Assembly (NCBI GenBank): GCA_032158295.1
Contig: CM063249.1
Location: 2,991,195-3,055,194, forward strand
DNA from: Pycnopodia helianthoides
Taxonomy: Eukaryota > Echinodermata > Asteroidea > Forcipulatida > Asteriidae
Direction of reading: 5' to 3'
DNA length: 64,000 bases
A program made the translations under genes and the position numbers. Below the pieces are notes generated by a model. It saw only the letters and a list, made by a program, of their open reading frames with translations, did not search any database and was not told where the DNA came from. Shown piece after piece: positions 22,274 to 34,215 of the stretch (the first letter of the stretch is position 1; each line of letters begins with the position of its first letter).

Positions 22274-23170
22274 GGGTTAGGGTTAGTGTTATGGTTAGGG
22301 TTAGTGTTAGTGTTAGTGTTATGGTTAGGGTTAGTGTTAGTGTTAGTGTTATGGTTAGGGTTAGTGTTAGTGTTAGTGTTAGTGTTATGGTTAGGGTTAG
22401 TGTTAGTGTTATGGTTAGGGTTAGTGTTAGTGTTATGGTTAGGGTTAGGGTTAAGGTTAGTGTTAGGGTTAAGGTTAGTGTTCGTGTAAGGGTCAGGGTT
22501 AAGATTAGGGTTTGGGTCAGAACAGTGTCCGGGTCTGAGTCTGGGTTAAGATTATGGTAAGAATTTGTGTAAGATTTAGGGTTAGGTTTAGGGTTAGGGT
22601 TATGGCTGGCGTTGGGGCGGGGTTCAGAACAGTGTCAGGGTCTGAGTCAGGGTTAAGGTTATGGACAGGTTGAGGGTTAGGGTAAGGGTTAGGATTAAGG
22701 TTAGGATTAAGGTTAGGGTTTGGGTAGGGTTATGGTTAGGGTTAGGGGTTAGGGTTTAGGGTTATGGTAAGGGTTAGGGTAGGGTTCAGGTTAGGATTTG
22801 GGTAGGGTTAGTGTAAGGATTAGGGTTAAGATTAGGATATGGGTTCAGAACAGTGTTAGGGTTAAGGTTATGGACAGGTTGAGGGTGAGGGAGGATTAGG
22901 AATAGGGTTAGGGTTATGGTAGGGTAAGGGTTAGGGTTATGGTAGAGTTAGGGTTTGGGTTAGGGTTATGGTAAGGGTTAGGATTAGGGTAGGGTTAGGG
23001 TAAGGGTTAGGGTTAGGGTTAGGGTTGGTAAGGGAAGATTTAGTGTTTGGGTTAGGGTGTTTGGAATGGGTTTAAGGTTAGGATTAGTGGGATTAGAGAT
23101 CTATGGTCCGAGTTAGGTTTGATGTTTTAGTTAGAATGAGGATTGGGTTAGGGCCAGAGGGTTAGGGCAG
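22274..23170 (+). repeat. Degenerate telomeric repeat, TTAGGG orientation
   Basis: Mostly TTAGGG with TTAGTG, TTATGG and TTAAGG variants; longest clean run about 22996-23028. ORFs through it translate the repeat and are not genes. Confidence 0.95.
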
Positions 23171-23255
23171 GGTAAGGACTAAGGCAGATTCGATGAAATA
23201 ACTTAAATAAAGGTTTCTTTAGAATTAGAAGTGAATCTAGCCATTGTCTAAACCT

Positions 23256-24115
23256 AACCCTTCATCAGCTACTTACCCCTAACCCTAACCCTAACCGGCC
23301 CTTGCTCTATGCCCTAACCCTAATGCTATGATAGTAAGCCTAACCCTAACCCTGAACCCCCATAACCCTAACCCTAACCCTAACCCTAACCCTTACAACT
23401 TTTGGCCAAAAGATGGTATCATTACTGAGTGTAAAGACTATTAATACAATTCTAATTAATCGTTTCAGTCAGCACAATACATTGATCAAAAGCCTAACCC
23501 TTAACCAAAATTATTAGCATAACCCTCTAACCTTTACCCTAACCCTAAAACCCAGACCCTGAAACCCTTGCTTTCTTAAACAAGTTCAAAGATTGTAATA
23601 GTACAAATTGTCAGAAACTTGAATCTGAAATGTCAATTGAGTTTTCTTTAAATTAGAAAAGACAGTATTTATGTCCACGTCTTACCTCAACCTTATCCAT
23701 TACCCCAAATTTGAACAGTGAACACTTCTCCTAACCCAACCTTACCACTTATAAAAGCTTGTGAAGTAAAGATAAAGATTGTACATGTACGGTTGTTACA
23801 AGTTGTCCACAGAAACACTCAGTAAAGCTTGCTTTAAAAAAAGTAATGGCAACGTTTCATCAAGTGTCTCATCTTACTCTAGGACCCTAACCCAATGACT
23901 CTAACCCTAACCAAAACCCTAACCCTAACCAAATCCCAACCCTAACCCTAACCCTTACACTAACCCAAGCCCAAGCCCAAGCCCAAGCCCAAGCCCATGC
24001 CCAAGCCCAAGCCCAAGCCCAAGCCCATGCCCAAGCCCAAGCCCAAGCCCAAGCCCAAGCCCAAGCCCAAGCCCAAGCCCAGGCCCATGCCCAACCCTAA
24101 CCTTACCCTTTGTCA
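23256..24115 (-). repeat. Degenerate telomeric repeat, CCCTAA orientation, with CCCAAG tract
   Basis: CCCTAA runs occur at 23275-23300, 23338-23392, 23520-23560 and 23885-23965, separated by unique AT-rich pieces. 23965-24095 is a regular CCCAAG array with a few CCCATG units. The orientation is opposite to the block at 22274-23170. Confidence 0.95.
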
Positions 24116-24446
24116 AAATAAAGTCAATTTTCGTGGAAGAGGGGATCAAAATTGATTTGTTCAAGATCCTTAAAATATTTTAACTTATACTGTTATATGT
24201 TTTATTGTACATTGACAGCAAGGTAATGAAGTTTGGATGGGTGTTCATTTTGTGACAATGCAATTTTCTTGTAAATGTCTTTGTCTAGGACCTTAATTTA
24301 TCTGCAGTCAAGAAAATTTATTTACTAAGCACATGATTTGCAGGGTAAAAGTTGTGAGGATGAAATATCAGCTGGTAACCTATTTCTGCCACGTAATATT
24401 TGTCTGTGCTAAGCAATCTCTTGAGTGCTTTTTTCTTACTTAGGAC

Positions 24447-24905
24447 CCAGGGCCCAACTTCATAAAGCCATTTAACAGAAAATGGTGCACAGCAATTTTG
24501 TCCTTTCTGCTAAGCAGAAAGTAGCAGGGTATCAGTCACAAACAAGGTACAGTTGTATTTTGGTTGGTAACCTGTTTCTACTAAGCAAGATTTGCTGTGC
24601 TAAGCATTTTGAGTGCATACCAAGTTTTTTAAATGTGGCACTGCAAAACCCAATTTAATAGAGTTGCTTAAGCAGAACAAAGCTAAAATCAAGAAAAGTG
24701 TAAATACAAGAATAAGGTTACCAGCCGGGAAAACACACACCACTTGTAGCATCTGTGACTGGCAGCCTGCTAATTTTGGTGCCTACAAAAATAAGGTTAC
24801 CAGCCAAAAAATCCACGTATGTCACTTGTAGCATATATGTGACTGGCATCCTCCTAAATGTGGGGAAGTAGAACATCTTAAAGTAATCTCTATGAAATTG
24901 GGCCC
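24447..24905. repeat. Compound family B foldback remnants
   Basis: Begins cagggcccaacttcataaag and ends 'tctatgaaattgggcccc'. The middle holds at least two diverged copies with 'aataaggttaccagcc' and 'tgtgactgg'. Confidence 0.65.
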
Positions 24906-25552
24906 CATACTCCATTTGATTTCACAGAAACGCATCACAATAATGGTGAACACAATTGGCTGCCACCTCCGACATAAATAAACGCACAGTAAAAAGACAA
25001 GGTTCTTGGCTTCAACTTGGAGCAATAATAGCTGCTTCTTCTTTTAATGACCAACTTGCAAAATGTCAAACTCCTCCCTCATTTCTTCCAACAGCTTTAT
25101 GATTCAAAGGCTTCATCTATAATACAATCTCGTAATAATAGAAGATCAAAACAGGCTTAAATTGTAAATCTGTGGTGTTATTATTAATTTGAATATTTTA
25201 TACAGCTATGTACACCATAATGGATTTGACGTATACACCTTTAACATACATTTTGTACATGTTTGTTTATCCACGTGTAGTCCTGAGCAAATATGAGAAA
25301 TAATTATGTTTATTTTTATTTTTTTTTACACTGAGTAATTAACTTAAATACACATTACTTAATGTTTAATTTTTGTAATCTTGTAGATGAACAGCGATTT
25401 TTCCAACTTGCCCTGTAAAACGTCTCTCTTCAGTTTTTCCCCAGTTGAGTCTGATCATTTTATGGAATGGAATTCCAAACTCTTTATGTTTTGTATCTTA
25501 AGTCGATTCCTGCTATTTCCCCCCCCCCCAAAAAGGGATGTTCATCAGAACA
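24906..25552. other. No recognisable gene
   Basis: AT-rich non-coding sequence. A C-run lies at 25520-25530. Confidence 0.35.
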
Positions 25553-25553
25553 G

Positions 25554-26133
25554 GGCCCGATTTCATAGAGCTGCTTAAGCACAAAAAGTAGCTACTAAGC
25601 ACGACAACATTTTGCTTCCCAGAATAAAGGTTACCAACCAAAGTACCATGTCATATGTACAATCTGTGACTGGTATCCTGCTTGTTTGTGCTTAGCAGAA
25701 AGTTGCTAAGCATAAATCCCTGCTTAAAGACACTGAACACTATTGGTAGTTGTCAAAGACCAGTCTTCTCACTTGGTGTATCTCAACATATGGATAAAAT
25801 AACAAACCTGTAAAAACTTGAGCTCAATTGGTCGTCGAAGTTGCGAGATAACTATGAAATAAAAAACACCCTTGTCACACGAAGTTGTGTGCTTTCAGAT
25901 GGTTGATTTCGAGACCTCAAATTCTAATTCTGAGGTCTCAAAATCAAATTCGTGGAAAATTACTTCTTTCTCGAAAACTATGTCACTTCAGAGGGAGCCG
26001 TTTCTCACAATGTTTTATACTGTCAACCTCTCCCCATTACTCGTTACCAAGTAAGGTTTTATGCTAATAATTATTTTGAGTGATTACCAATAGTGTCCAC
26101 TGCCTTTAAGCAGCTCTTTAGAAATTGGGTCCT
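25554..26133. mobile_element. Family B foldback split by a family C insertion
   Basis: The left half (25554-25727, from gggcccgatttcatagagct) and right half ('gcagctctttagaaattggg', to 26133) belong to one family B element. They are separated by a complete family C element. TTAA stands at both junctions. Confidence 0.85.
25724..26109. mobile_element. TTAA-flanked foldback family C, nested
   Basis: TTAAAGACACTGAACACTAT at the left, 'atagtgtccactgcctttaa' at the right. The centre has the palindrome 'gagacctcaaattc / ctgaggtctc'. Copies: 43436-43837 and 56499-56886. Size about 385 bases, no ORF. Confidence 0.85.
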
Positions 26134-26880
26134 GGTCATCATTATTGATTATGAATATATACCCCATAAGATACTTGTCTTAGGACTGTCAGATTGAGAA
26201 AAAAAGGCAACATTTGTATCAACGACACTTTCATTTTCCCTTTGACGGACTTACAACATTTCTGAAATTTCCAGAGGAGCTCCTTCAGCTTCAAAGAAAA
26301 GTAATCAATTGTCAGATGACCCTAAGAGAAAGTTATTGATTATTGTTATTACCAAGAAATATATGAAAAAAATATGCCAAGTTTAAAATATAACGAAAAC
26401 GAAAGGAATAATCAAGTTTTTAGAACAACTTCTTAAAAACAAATCACAGTTTATAATAAATATGTATTTTTTACAGAAACACAAATTGTACATATGTTTT
26501 TACTTTTCCCCGAAAATTATCTCCAAGAAAATTGACATAAGTTGACTTCTTAGAAACAGACGCAACAACAAATGCCGTTAGAGCCACTCTAATATTTCAT
26601 GAAGTGAGTCACCTTTCCTTTTTCTACAACAAAGTGACAATATTCCGACTGGAAGTGGAAGCTTGCCGGGGGGGGGGGGGGGGAGGGCGAAAAAAAAATC
26701 TTCTTGAATTTTTTTTGAGTCACGGTTGCATCACTCAGGTGAGTCATTTTTGTATTGAATTTCACAGATGCCCTGCAAAATTTCTCGGCAATTTTTCTCT
26801 TTCTGATGCCATTAGTTCATTTAGAGGGTTGGGGGGGGGAGGGTCAATAATAAGTGTTTCTGACTGTTCATGTACATCCG
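26134..26880. other. No recognisable gene
   Basis: AT-rich. A G-run at 26669-26683 and a second at 26831-26840. Confidence 0.35.
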
Positions 26881-27107
26881 TTAACCCTCTTGCTGTCTGA
26901 CCATTCAATACCATTCAAGTGGTTTTGAATGATGGATTAACTATGCCAGCCTGAAATATGATACTATGAGGAAATGCATGTACACAGTACACAGTTAGTT
27001 CTGTGCACAGTTGTGCCACCGTACACAACCTTGGCAGTCGAATGGTTTCAAATGGTTGGTCAACTCACTGGAAAATTGCCAAGAGTCACTGACAGTAGGA
27101 GGGTTAA
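26881..27107. mobile_element. TTAA-flanked foldback family G
   Basis: TTAACCCTCTTGCTGTCTGA at the left and 'ctgacagtaggagggttaa' at the right, inverted. It contains 'gtacacagtacacagttag'. Copies: 37603-37833, 52710-52898, 58126-58318. Confidence 0.85.
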
Positions 27108-28599
27108 ACTAGCTGGAAGGGGAATCTCCCATTCATTTGTTTCACTGTGAATTGTTATACAAAAATGGCGGACAAACTGATCACTGACGTAAGCAGTTCA
27201 CTAAAAATGCTGATACTGTTAAAGGCAGTGTGCGCTCTACAGAAATACTGATAAATGCATCCAGACGAAGGGTAAATAGAATTGAAAGTGGCTCTCAAAC
27301 ATTTATATGTACAGTAGAAAAGTGTGAAATCCTGTCTCATTGCAACTTTTTTTCATTAACAATTAACAATAGGCTGTGCAAGTCTCAAAGTGTTGTTCAA
27401 ACAAATTTTTAGTTTTAACCGGGACACCGAGGTGAGATAGGCACTCCATACTCTGTGCTTTCCTGTCCTATATGGGGGGGGGGGGGAAGAAAAAAGAGTC
27501 GAGCAGGACTTGGAAAGCACCGAGTATGCTGTTCTTTAAGTGTGACATAATCGCTGTGTGCCAGGAAGACGATACACCTAGCTATATCAAACAAACATCT
27601 GAGTTAGATTCATAGACTTGCCCAGTCTCTTCCGAGCCAGTCCATGATGCGCCCTCTACCAGCGATTAATATATTTTAAAAATCAAGACTAGATACACAT
27701 CGGTGTAAGGGTGAAACCAAAATAATGTTCTTAATCTCTGAATCAATTGTTACATCTTTTTTTAGAGTTAGACATTGCTTCAAAGTGTGAAGAAATTACA
27801 ATCCTGCACTTGAATGGACCCCACCATTGGAATTAGGACCCAAGACCTGCACAGTCTCTATAACAACAACACATTGATATAAATTACTCATTCATAAAAT
27901 GAAAAGTATGTGACCAATCTTTTTACGGTTACTTTAAAAGACATCGAGAGCTGCTTAAGTGGCACAGGGCTTCGCCCGGTGCAGACCTTTGGAATTGGCA
28001 AAAAAATGAATCTCACACTGTAAAATGTACACATCAAGTTCACAAAGAGCTACGATTGATTTTGAAGTGCGAATCAATCTTAACCTGCTAAGCAACGTGT
28101 GATGTCACAATACAAATCAATATTGACCGCTCATCCTAAGATGAATCTGGGTGCTCTGTGAAAGTGGTCGCAGGACCCAGTTTCCACAAGGCTGCTTAAA
28201 TTTAAAAAAAAAATAAAATTGCAGGAAACAAGCACTACAATTTGGCATGTACGATTTAGTGTTGTGGCTGATAACCTTTTAGAGGTAAGCAAAATGGTTT
28301 TTGTGCTTCGCTTAATCTTTGCAACTGGGCCTTGAGTGGTTACTGCAAGATCAGCTGTTTGCGGATCGAGAAAGTAACTGCCATACTGGCTCGCCTTTTA
28401 GGATGTGATCGCAAAGGTGGAAATAACCAGGAAGCAATAAACAGATTGAGTGTTCATTATTGTCATATCTTTCAGGTAATGAAACCAAGGGACCCCCAAA
28501 TGCAAATAGCTCTGAGCCAGAAGATAGGCTACATTTTGTAGGGAGAATGAAGGTCAGTTTTAGATGTGGGAGGAAAATCCCAAATAAGAAGAAAAAAAA
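27108..28599. other. Non-coding with repeat fragments
   Basis: 28170-28335 is a diverged family B copy. G-run at 27472-27486. 'aaaatggcggaca' near 27165 resembles a YY1 site. No gene recognised. Confidence 0.35.
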
Positions 28600-28720
28600 C
28601 ATGCAAACTGGTAGGGACTGAAAACCCAATCCACACGCAAGGCTCAAATCTGGAATTCGAACCGGGGTCCACAGAGGTGAAAGGCAGGGGCAGAAAAAAC
28701 CACCGAGAGCTGAATGCCTT
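28600..28720 (-). repeat. tRNA-like SINE, second type
   Basis: 'aaaacccaatccacacgcaa', 'ggaattcgaaccggggtcca' and 'cagaggtgaaaggcagg' also occur at 54575-54690. The minus strand carries a B-box-like GGTTCGAATTC. Confidence 0.65.
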
Positions 28721-28826
28721 GCGAGGGTAGCCTGAACGCTCAGACAACTTTCAAAGCCTCTGTACAATAAGTTTGTAGGAATTGTCTAACGACATAATAG
28801 CTGAGCCTACTGGTAACAGACTGGTT

Positions 28827-29052
28827 TTAAAGGGGGACTGTCATCAAAATCTAGCAGGCTTTGCTGTACATGGAATGATGAACTCTTACCAGGTAACTGC
28901 AAGCGCGCTTGCTGTCCTATCACAGTATAGCAATGACAGTGCCCTTGGTGATGTGACGGCGCGCATGCAGTAGGTTGGGTAGGTTGGTGAGAGTTCATAA
29001 TTCCATGTACAGCCACAGGCCTGCTTTGATCACGATGACACAGCCCCTTTAA
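28827..29052. mobile_element. Foldback element, relative of 236-465
   Basis: Ends ttaaagggggactgtcatca and 'gtgatgtcatcg..ccccttt'-type complement ('gatgacacagcccctttaa'). Inner arms 'gtacatggaatgatgaactc' and 'gagttcataattccatgtac' are near-perfect inverted repeats. Confidence 0.85.
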
Positions 29053-29289
29053 ACACGTCTTATTCATGACACCAAGTACAAGTAGATTTCCTATTTTTTG
29101 TACTGCCCTTTTATCAGTTTCCTTTAAATGCTTTATAAATACATAAATAATATTATTGTTAATTAATGTTGATCTATGCTTGAAAGTGAGCCTCTGATAA
29201 AAATAAATAAGTACAGTGTGTACCTAGCATGTGTTCTAACCCTGATTGCACGGCCGCCTTCGCTACACTTTAGCAAAAGTAGTGCAATA

Positions 29290-29890
29290 ATGACAGTTGC
29301 CCAACTCACACATCGAATGCAACAATGAGGGTGCCAACCTCACACATCGAATGCAACAATGAGGGTTGCCCACCTCACACATCAATGCAACAATGAGGTT
29401 GCCCAACCTCCATATCGTATTCAACAATGAGGGTTGCCCAACCTCACATATCGTACTCAACGATGAGGTTGCCAAACCTCACATATCGTATTCAACAATG
29501 AGGGTTGCCCAACCTCACATATCGTACTCAACGATGAGGTTGCCCAACCTCACATATCGTACTCAACAATGAGGGTTGCCCAACCTCACACAACATACTC
29601 AATAATGAGGGTTGCCCAACCTCACACATTGTATGCAACAATGAGGGTTGCCCAACCTCACATATCGTATTCAACAATGAGGGTTGCCCAACCTCACATA
29701 TCGTATTCAACAATGAGGGTTGCCCAACCTCACACATCGTACTCAACAATGAGGGTTGCCCAACCTCACACGTCGTATTCAACAATGAGGGTTGCCAACC
29801 TCACACATCGTACTCAACAATGAGGGTTGCCCAACCTCACACATCGTACTCAACAATGAGGGTTGCCCAACCTCACACATCGTATTCAAC
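29290..29890. repeat. 36-bp minisatellite, about 16 units
   Basis: Unit begins AACCTCACACATCGTACTCA and continues ACAATGAGGGTTGCCC. Single-base variants (cacaca/cacata, gtactc/gtattc) and a 35-base form lacking one g alternate. ORFs on both strands follow the repeat. Confidence 0.95.
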
Positions 29891-30239
29891 ATTAATTTCC
29901 AGTTTAACCGTTGAGACAACAAGAATGCATAAGAAAAAAGTGTATAAAAAAAGTATCAAATAAAAAGTATTTACATCAATTCATCAAAAAATGTCAAACT
30001 CTTCTTAAAAAAACAGAGAACAAACAAAAAACATGAATAATGTTTTAAACGATGTTAATTTGATAGTTTTTCCCCCACAATCATTGGATGAACAAGTTCT
30101 AGCAGTCAATGCCAAACAGTAAACCAAACAGCACAACAATTTTGTAAAAAAAACAACAACAATTTTTTAGCAAGGTTTGAAACAGTACTAGAAACACTCG
30201 GCCCTACCAGGTTCTCATTTATACACCTGGTTAAGAGAA

Positions 30240-30365
30240 GCAATTATGGTTTAGTGCCTTAATTTAAGGACACAAATGTCATGACCGGGAGTCGAACCCA
30301 CACTCCGATGATTCAGCCATCAGAACTTGAGTCCAATGCTGTAGACCATTCGGCCATGACACACC
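30240..30365 (-). repeat. tRNA-derived SINE, minus strand
   Basis: On the minus strand: 'gtcatggccgaatggtctac' then 'gtgggttcgactcccggtca', and a short tail. Truncated relative of 853-1135. Confidence 0.75.
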
Positions 30366-30827
30366 AAAACTAACACTCCTATTGCCTGCCTGCGAAGCAC
30401 CCATAACCATCACAACCTTTCAGCTACATTTTATTTGTTTGTTTGTTTGTTTTTTTTTTTCTATTCTTCCTTCCTTTCTTTTTTACCCCTACCCGGTAAG
30501 TTCCCAGATCTATACCTGCTCCCTTAGTCCCAGTAACTAGGGCACATTCAATAAACTCATACAAAATCCCGTATGCACATTTCAAGATGTTATACTTCCT
30601 CACCAACTTTACCAATTTTTTCCGGGCCAGTTTTTCCTGTTCAAATTAATATATATATTTTTTTATTAGAGAAGACTGTTGACTCGCAAACATGTACTTA
30701 AAATATCAGTTAAATATATTATTAAACTGTCAGCAAAGCACTGTTTAAGCTAGTTGGCGGTAATCGTAACCCTCTATCCCTCTCCGACCGTCGGGAGGAT
30801 GGAGGGTTACGATTATCGCAACTATGT
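30366..30827. other. Non-coding; one hairpin
   Basis: 30757-30820 has an inverted pair (gtaatcgtaaccctc and 'gagggttacgattatc') forming a stem of about 15 base pairs. Confidence 0.45.
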
Positions 30828-30955
30828 TTAAGCCTGGTTCATAATTCATAATTCATGCGAATTTTCTTGCGTCACAATTTGAAAAAACAGCGCGTACTGA
30901 ATGTTTATGTAAAGGCGCTTCGCTTCGCACTTGCTTTGGCCTGAACCAGGCTTAA
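30828..30955. mobile_element. Short foldback, TTAAGCCTGGTTCA ends
   Basis: TTAAGCCTGGTTCA at the left and TGAACCAGGCTTAA at the right are exact inverted repeats, 128 bases apart in total. TTAA at both ends. Confidence 0.75.
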
Positions 30956-31399
30956 GAATACAATAACATTCTGTATGGATAACAATTTTTACAAATAGCT
31001 AAAACTCTGGAATGATAAATCTGTATTATTTTCAACCTTTATTTTACAGAACTGGGCAACTAAAATATATTTGGTAATTTAATTATGCAGAGATAATAGG
31101 TAAGTACGTTGGTTTGTGTTTATTTATAGAAATGGTTTTATTTTAACCGGTAACTCCAAATCCCAGCAATGACGTTAAGGACAAAGTTCAGGATTGATAC
31201 TTGTCAAAGATATAAACTGGTTTGTTTCAATTGGATAGCTCACTGATTAACAAGCTCATACCAGCACCAATCCTTCGGAGAAATTCCGTTTTCAGAGTCA
31301 AGGAAAATATCATTTGAAGACCCTGCACTTTAATTGTATTAGTCGTTTTAAACTTTTAAATAACCAGATTAGTATTTCCTAGATTTGGTGTCTATTATA
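30956..31399. other. No recognisable gene
   Basis: AT-rich, no conserved ORF. Confidence 0.35.
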
Positions 31400-31575
31400 T
31401 TTTTACTATGCATTTTTTAAATTTTTTTTATAGCATTGTAAAAGTTTGTGTTCTGTTTTGCTGTTTAATTTGTGTTGTATTTCGGTACAAGCTGGGACCC
31501 ACGGGAGACCAGTGGTTGCCACTGAATGGGCCATCCAGCTGAAATAAATAAACAAATAAACAAATAAATAAAGTG
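31400..31575 (+). mobile_element. 3' tail of a LINE
   Basis: 'tacaagctgggacccacggg', 'agaccagtggttgccact' and 'gggccatccagctgaaataa' followed by (AAATAAAC)n. This is the usual layout of a CR1/L2-like LINE 3' end. No coding part remains. Confidence 0.65.
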
Positions 31576-33804
31576 TTTCTTATTTCAGTTGCCACAATTG
31601 AAATAAGCCTATAAAGAGAAAGTGAAGGAAATCCCTGACGAAAATTTTATATTTAGTTTTTTGCTTTTTTCTCAAATTTTTCTCCACGGAATAAGATGAA
31701 ATTTTTTATTTTTTTTATTCGGACAAAAAAAAATTAATAAAAAATCAAGAGTGAGAAATAATTTACTGTTGAAAAAGAAAACAATGCCATACTTTAATCC
31801 CTGTACACCATTAACTCTGGTTTAACACTATAATAAATAATTAATTCCAATGTCTTTGTTTAGTTTTGTTTCAATTCAATTGGTATTTACGTTTAAACTC
31901 AAATGTTTATTCTTTTTATTTAGATTAATCTTTTCCTGGTCTAATTCTACAGTATCTTTAAAGATAACAAAAGCGACACTACCTAAAATCGAAAACAAAA
32001 AAAGAAAACTATTAAAAACGGAACAGAAAAATAACTCATAATAATTTAAAAGCACCATTCAAAATGTCAAAATTAACAAACTTAAATTTTTAAAAAGAAG
32101 AAGCAATTTTGGTGAAAAAAAAAAAATCAAAAGTTAACACCCTCAAAGAAATTCAACAAAAGCAAAAAATAATGCAGGTCTACTGTTTCTAAAACCTATT
32201 GAAGTTAATTACTGTTCAACCATTCCTTGTAAGGCATTGCTCAAAAACAACAATTAAATGAATGAAATTAGTATTTTTGTTTTTGCATTTTTCTGCTTAA
32301 ATAAACACTTAAATCTTTTTTGCTTGAAAAATTTAATTCTGGAATTGGTCAATAAACTAAATTTAGAATCTTTTTTTCTAAGCCTTTGATTGGGTTTCCA
32401 TGGCAATTGCTTAATATATTTCTTTAAAACAAAATGGCGTGCTTTCACCCCAGCAAATTCCTGTCCTAAATCAATGTATAGGCCTCGCATATAAACTGAA
32501 AAAATACAACTTTTTAAAGAAGTTGCAAATTTTTTTCTCTACAAACAATGACTTTAGTCCAGGCATACACCAGTTCAAAGCTGACCTCCCAAGCTTTTAT
32601 TTTGGGTACAGCTTGACCTTTCACAAAGGTCGTTATTAAGGACACATGGTGTGCTGTAACCAATACCAATGCGTTATAATGCCACTACAAAGGTCGTTAT
32701 TAAGCTACATGGTGTGCTGTACCAATACCAATGCGTTATAATGCCACTACACAGATCGGCGACGACACTGTGCCTGGTCTCAGGAGTCCCAACGTTCCGA
32801 TCCTCATGACACTTGCACGAACAAAGCCCGCACTATAATGTCCCCCAACGTTCCCCTAACTCACAAGATTCGCAGACTGTAACCATCGATGCCTGCACCC
32901 ATCTTCAGAATTTGTCTTACAATTAGTTTCTAATCACAATTACAGTGGCCTTTTGCGGGAAAAAAAACCCCTCTGCACACTTGAGTGAGAATCACTGAGG
33001 TGAGCCCTAAAAGCACACAGCGTAAACGAACCTTCCCTTTAGGTGACTCGCCGCATCCTTCAGATATTGCTCTTCATAAAAAAAAAAAAGAATCAAAGTG
33101 CATTCTCCCTCGTCGTGTCCCACGAGAGATGGTCGTGCAATGACAAAACTAATTAAGAAAACTAAAAAATATGAGCTCCCTTGAAGATTATGGTGCAGCA
33201 GCACTGAAAAAAAATACATGAATCCCGACAATTGGAAAACAGTCTCCGGATAGTCTGGTGACGCTACATTTCAGACGTTTGCAGACTCTCTACAACCATA
33301 TCAAATAGTAATTGGATGTCATGACATAGGCTAGATTAGACTTGATTCAAGTCCCGTTCTCGTATGAGAGGTCCCTAAGCATATCCCGCCAACTAGCAAA
33401 CAACCGTATAGCAGTGTGCGCTCGCCGTCCAAAAAGGAGTCCCGAGAATGCGGAAACAGGTTGGGGAATGCAGAGCATCACAAAACAATAGTTTTCTGGG
33501 GATGGCACGGGATTGGAACTTGAGTCAGGTCTAAGGCTAGATAGGTGTTACATCCCTGTGATGGCAAATATTCGCCTCTTTCAACAAAATATTAAAGGGC
33601 AGATTCAATCATTTGCAGACATGGAAAAAAAGGACTTCCAAGTTACTACAAAATAACTCACTTGACTGAAAGTACATTATTATTCCAGTGAAATCGTTTC
33701 GCCAAGTGTTGTTTTAATTTGTAAAAAAATGCAATTTTGTATAATTTTGAAGTGATGGTCGGCCGACCATCGTTTGAACATGGGAGCTTCTAAGTGATGT
33801 TTAA
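31576..33804. other. AT-rich, no gene; one direct duplication
   Basis: 32625-32755 holds two copies of a unit of about 63 bases ('aaggtcgttattaag', 'cacatggtgtgctgta', 'ccaatgcgttataatgccac'). ORFs around 31850-32490 are Lys/Phe-rich products of AT-rich sequence on both strands and are not supported. Confidence 0.4.
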
Positions 33805-34215
33805 GCTTTGTTGGTGTGCATCATGCACCTATCTGGGTGCCACTGGCTTTGTGATGAGCACATCTAGGATAAGTGCTGTTTGAAGCTTTGATGGTGTGCA
33901 TCATGCACCTATCTGGTGCACTGGCTTGTGATGAGCACATCAGATAAGTGCTGTTTGACGCTTGATGGTGTGCATCATGCACCTATCTGGGTGCATGGCT
34001 TTGAGAGCACATCTAGGATAAGTGCCGTTTGAAGCTTTGATGGTGTGCATCATGTATCTATCTGGGTGCCACTGGCTTTGTGATGAGCACATCTAGGATA
34101 AGTGCGGTTTGAAGCTTTGTTGGTGTGCATCATTACACAATGTACTATCTGAGTGCCACTGGCTTTGTGATGATCACATCTAGGATAAGTGCTTTTTGAA
34201 GCCTTGCATGGTGTG
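33805..34215 (+). repeat. About 80-bp tandem repeat, 5 units
   Basis: Unit contains 'ggtgtgcatcatgcaccta', 'ctgggtgccactggctttg', 'tgatgagcacatctaggat' and 'aagtgctgtttgaagctttg', with small deletions in the second and third units. Confidence 0.9.

Noticed and set aside
22180..22560. Long ORF of Val/Ser/Arg repeats
   Set aside because: It is translation of degenerate TTAGGG repeats, open only because the repeat has no stop in that frame.
23955..24164. Gly/Leu repeat ORF on the minus strand
   Set aside because: Translation of the CCCAAG tract.
29528..29823. Possible repetitive protein or CRISPR-like array
   Set aside because: The units are contiguous with no unique spacers, and both strands are open; it is a minisatellite in an animal genome.
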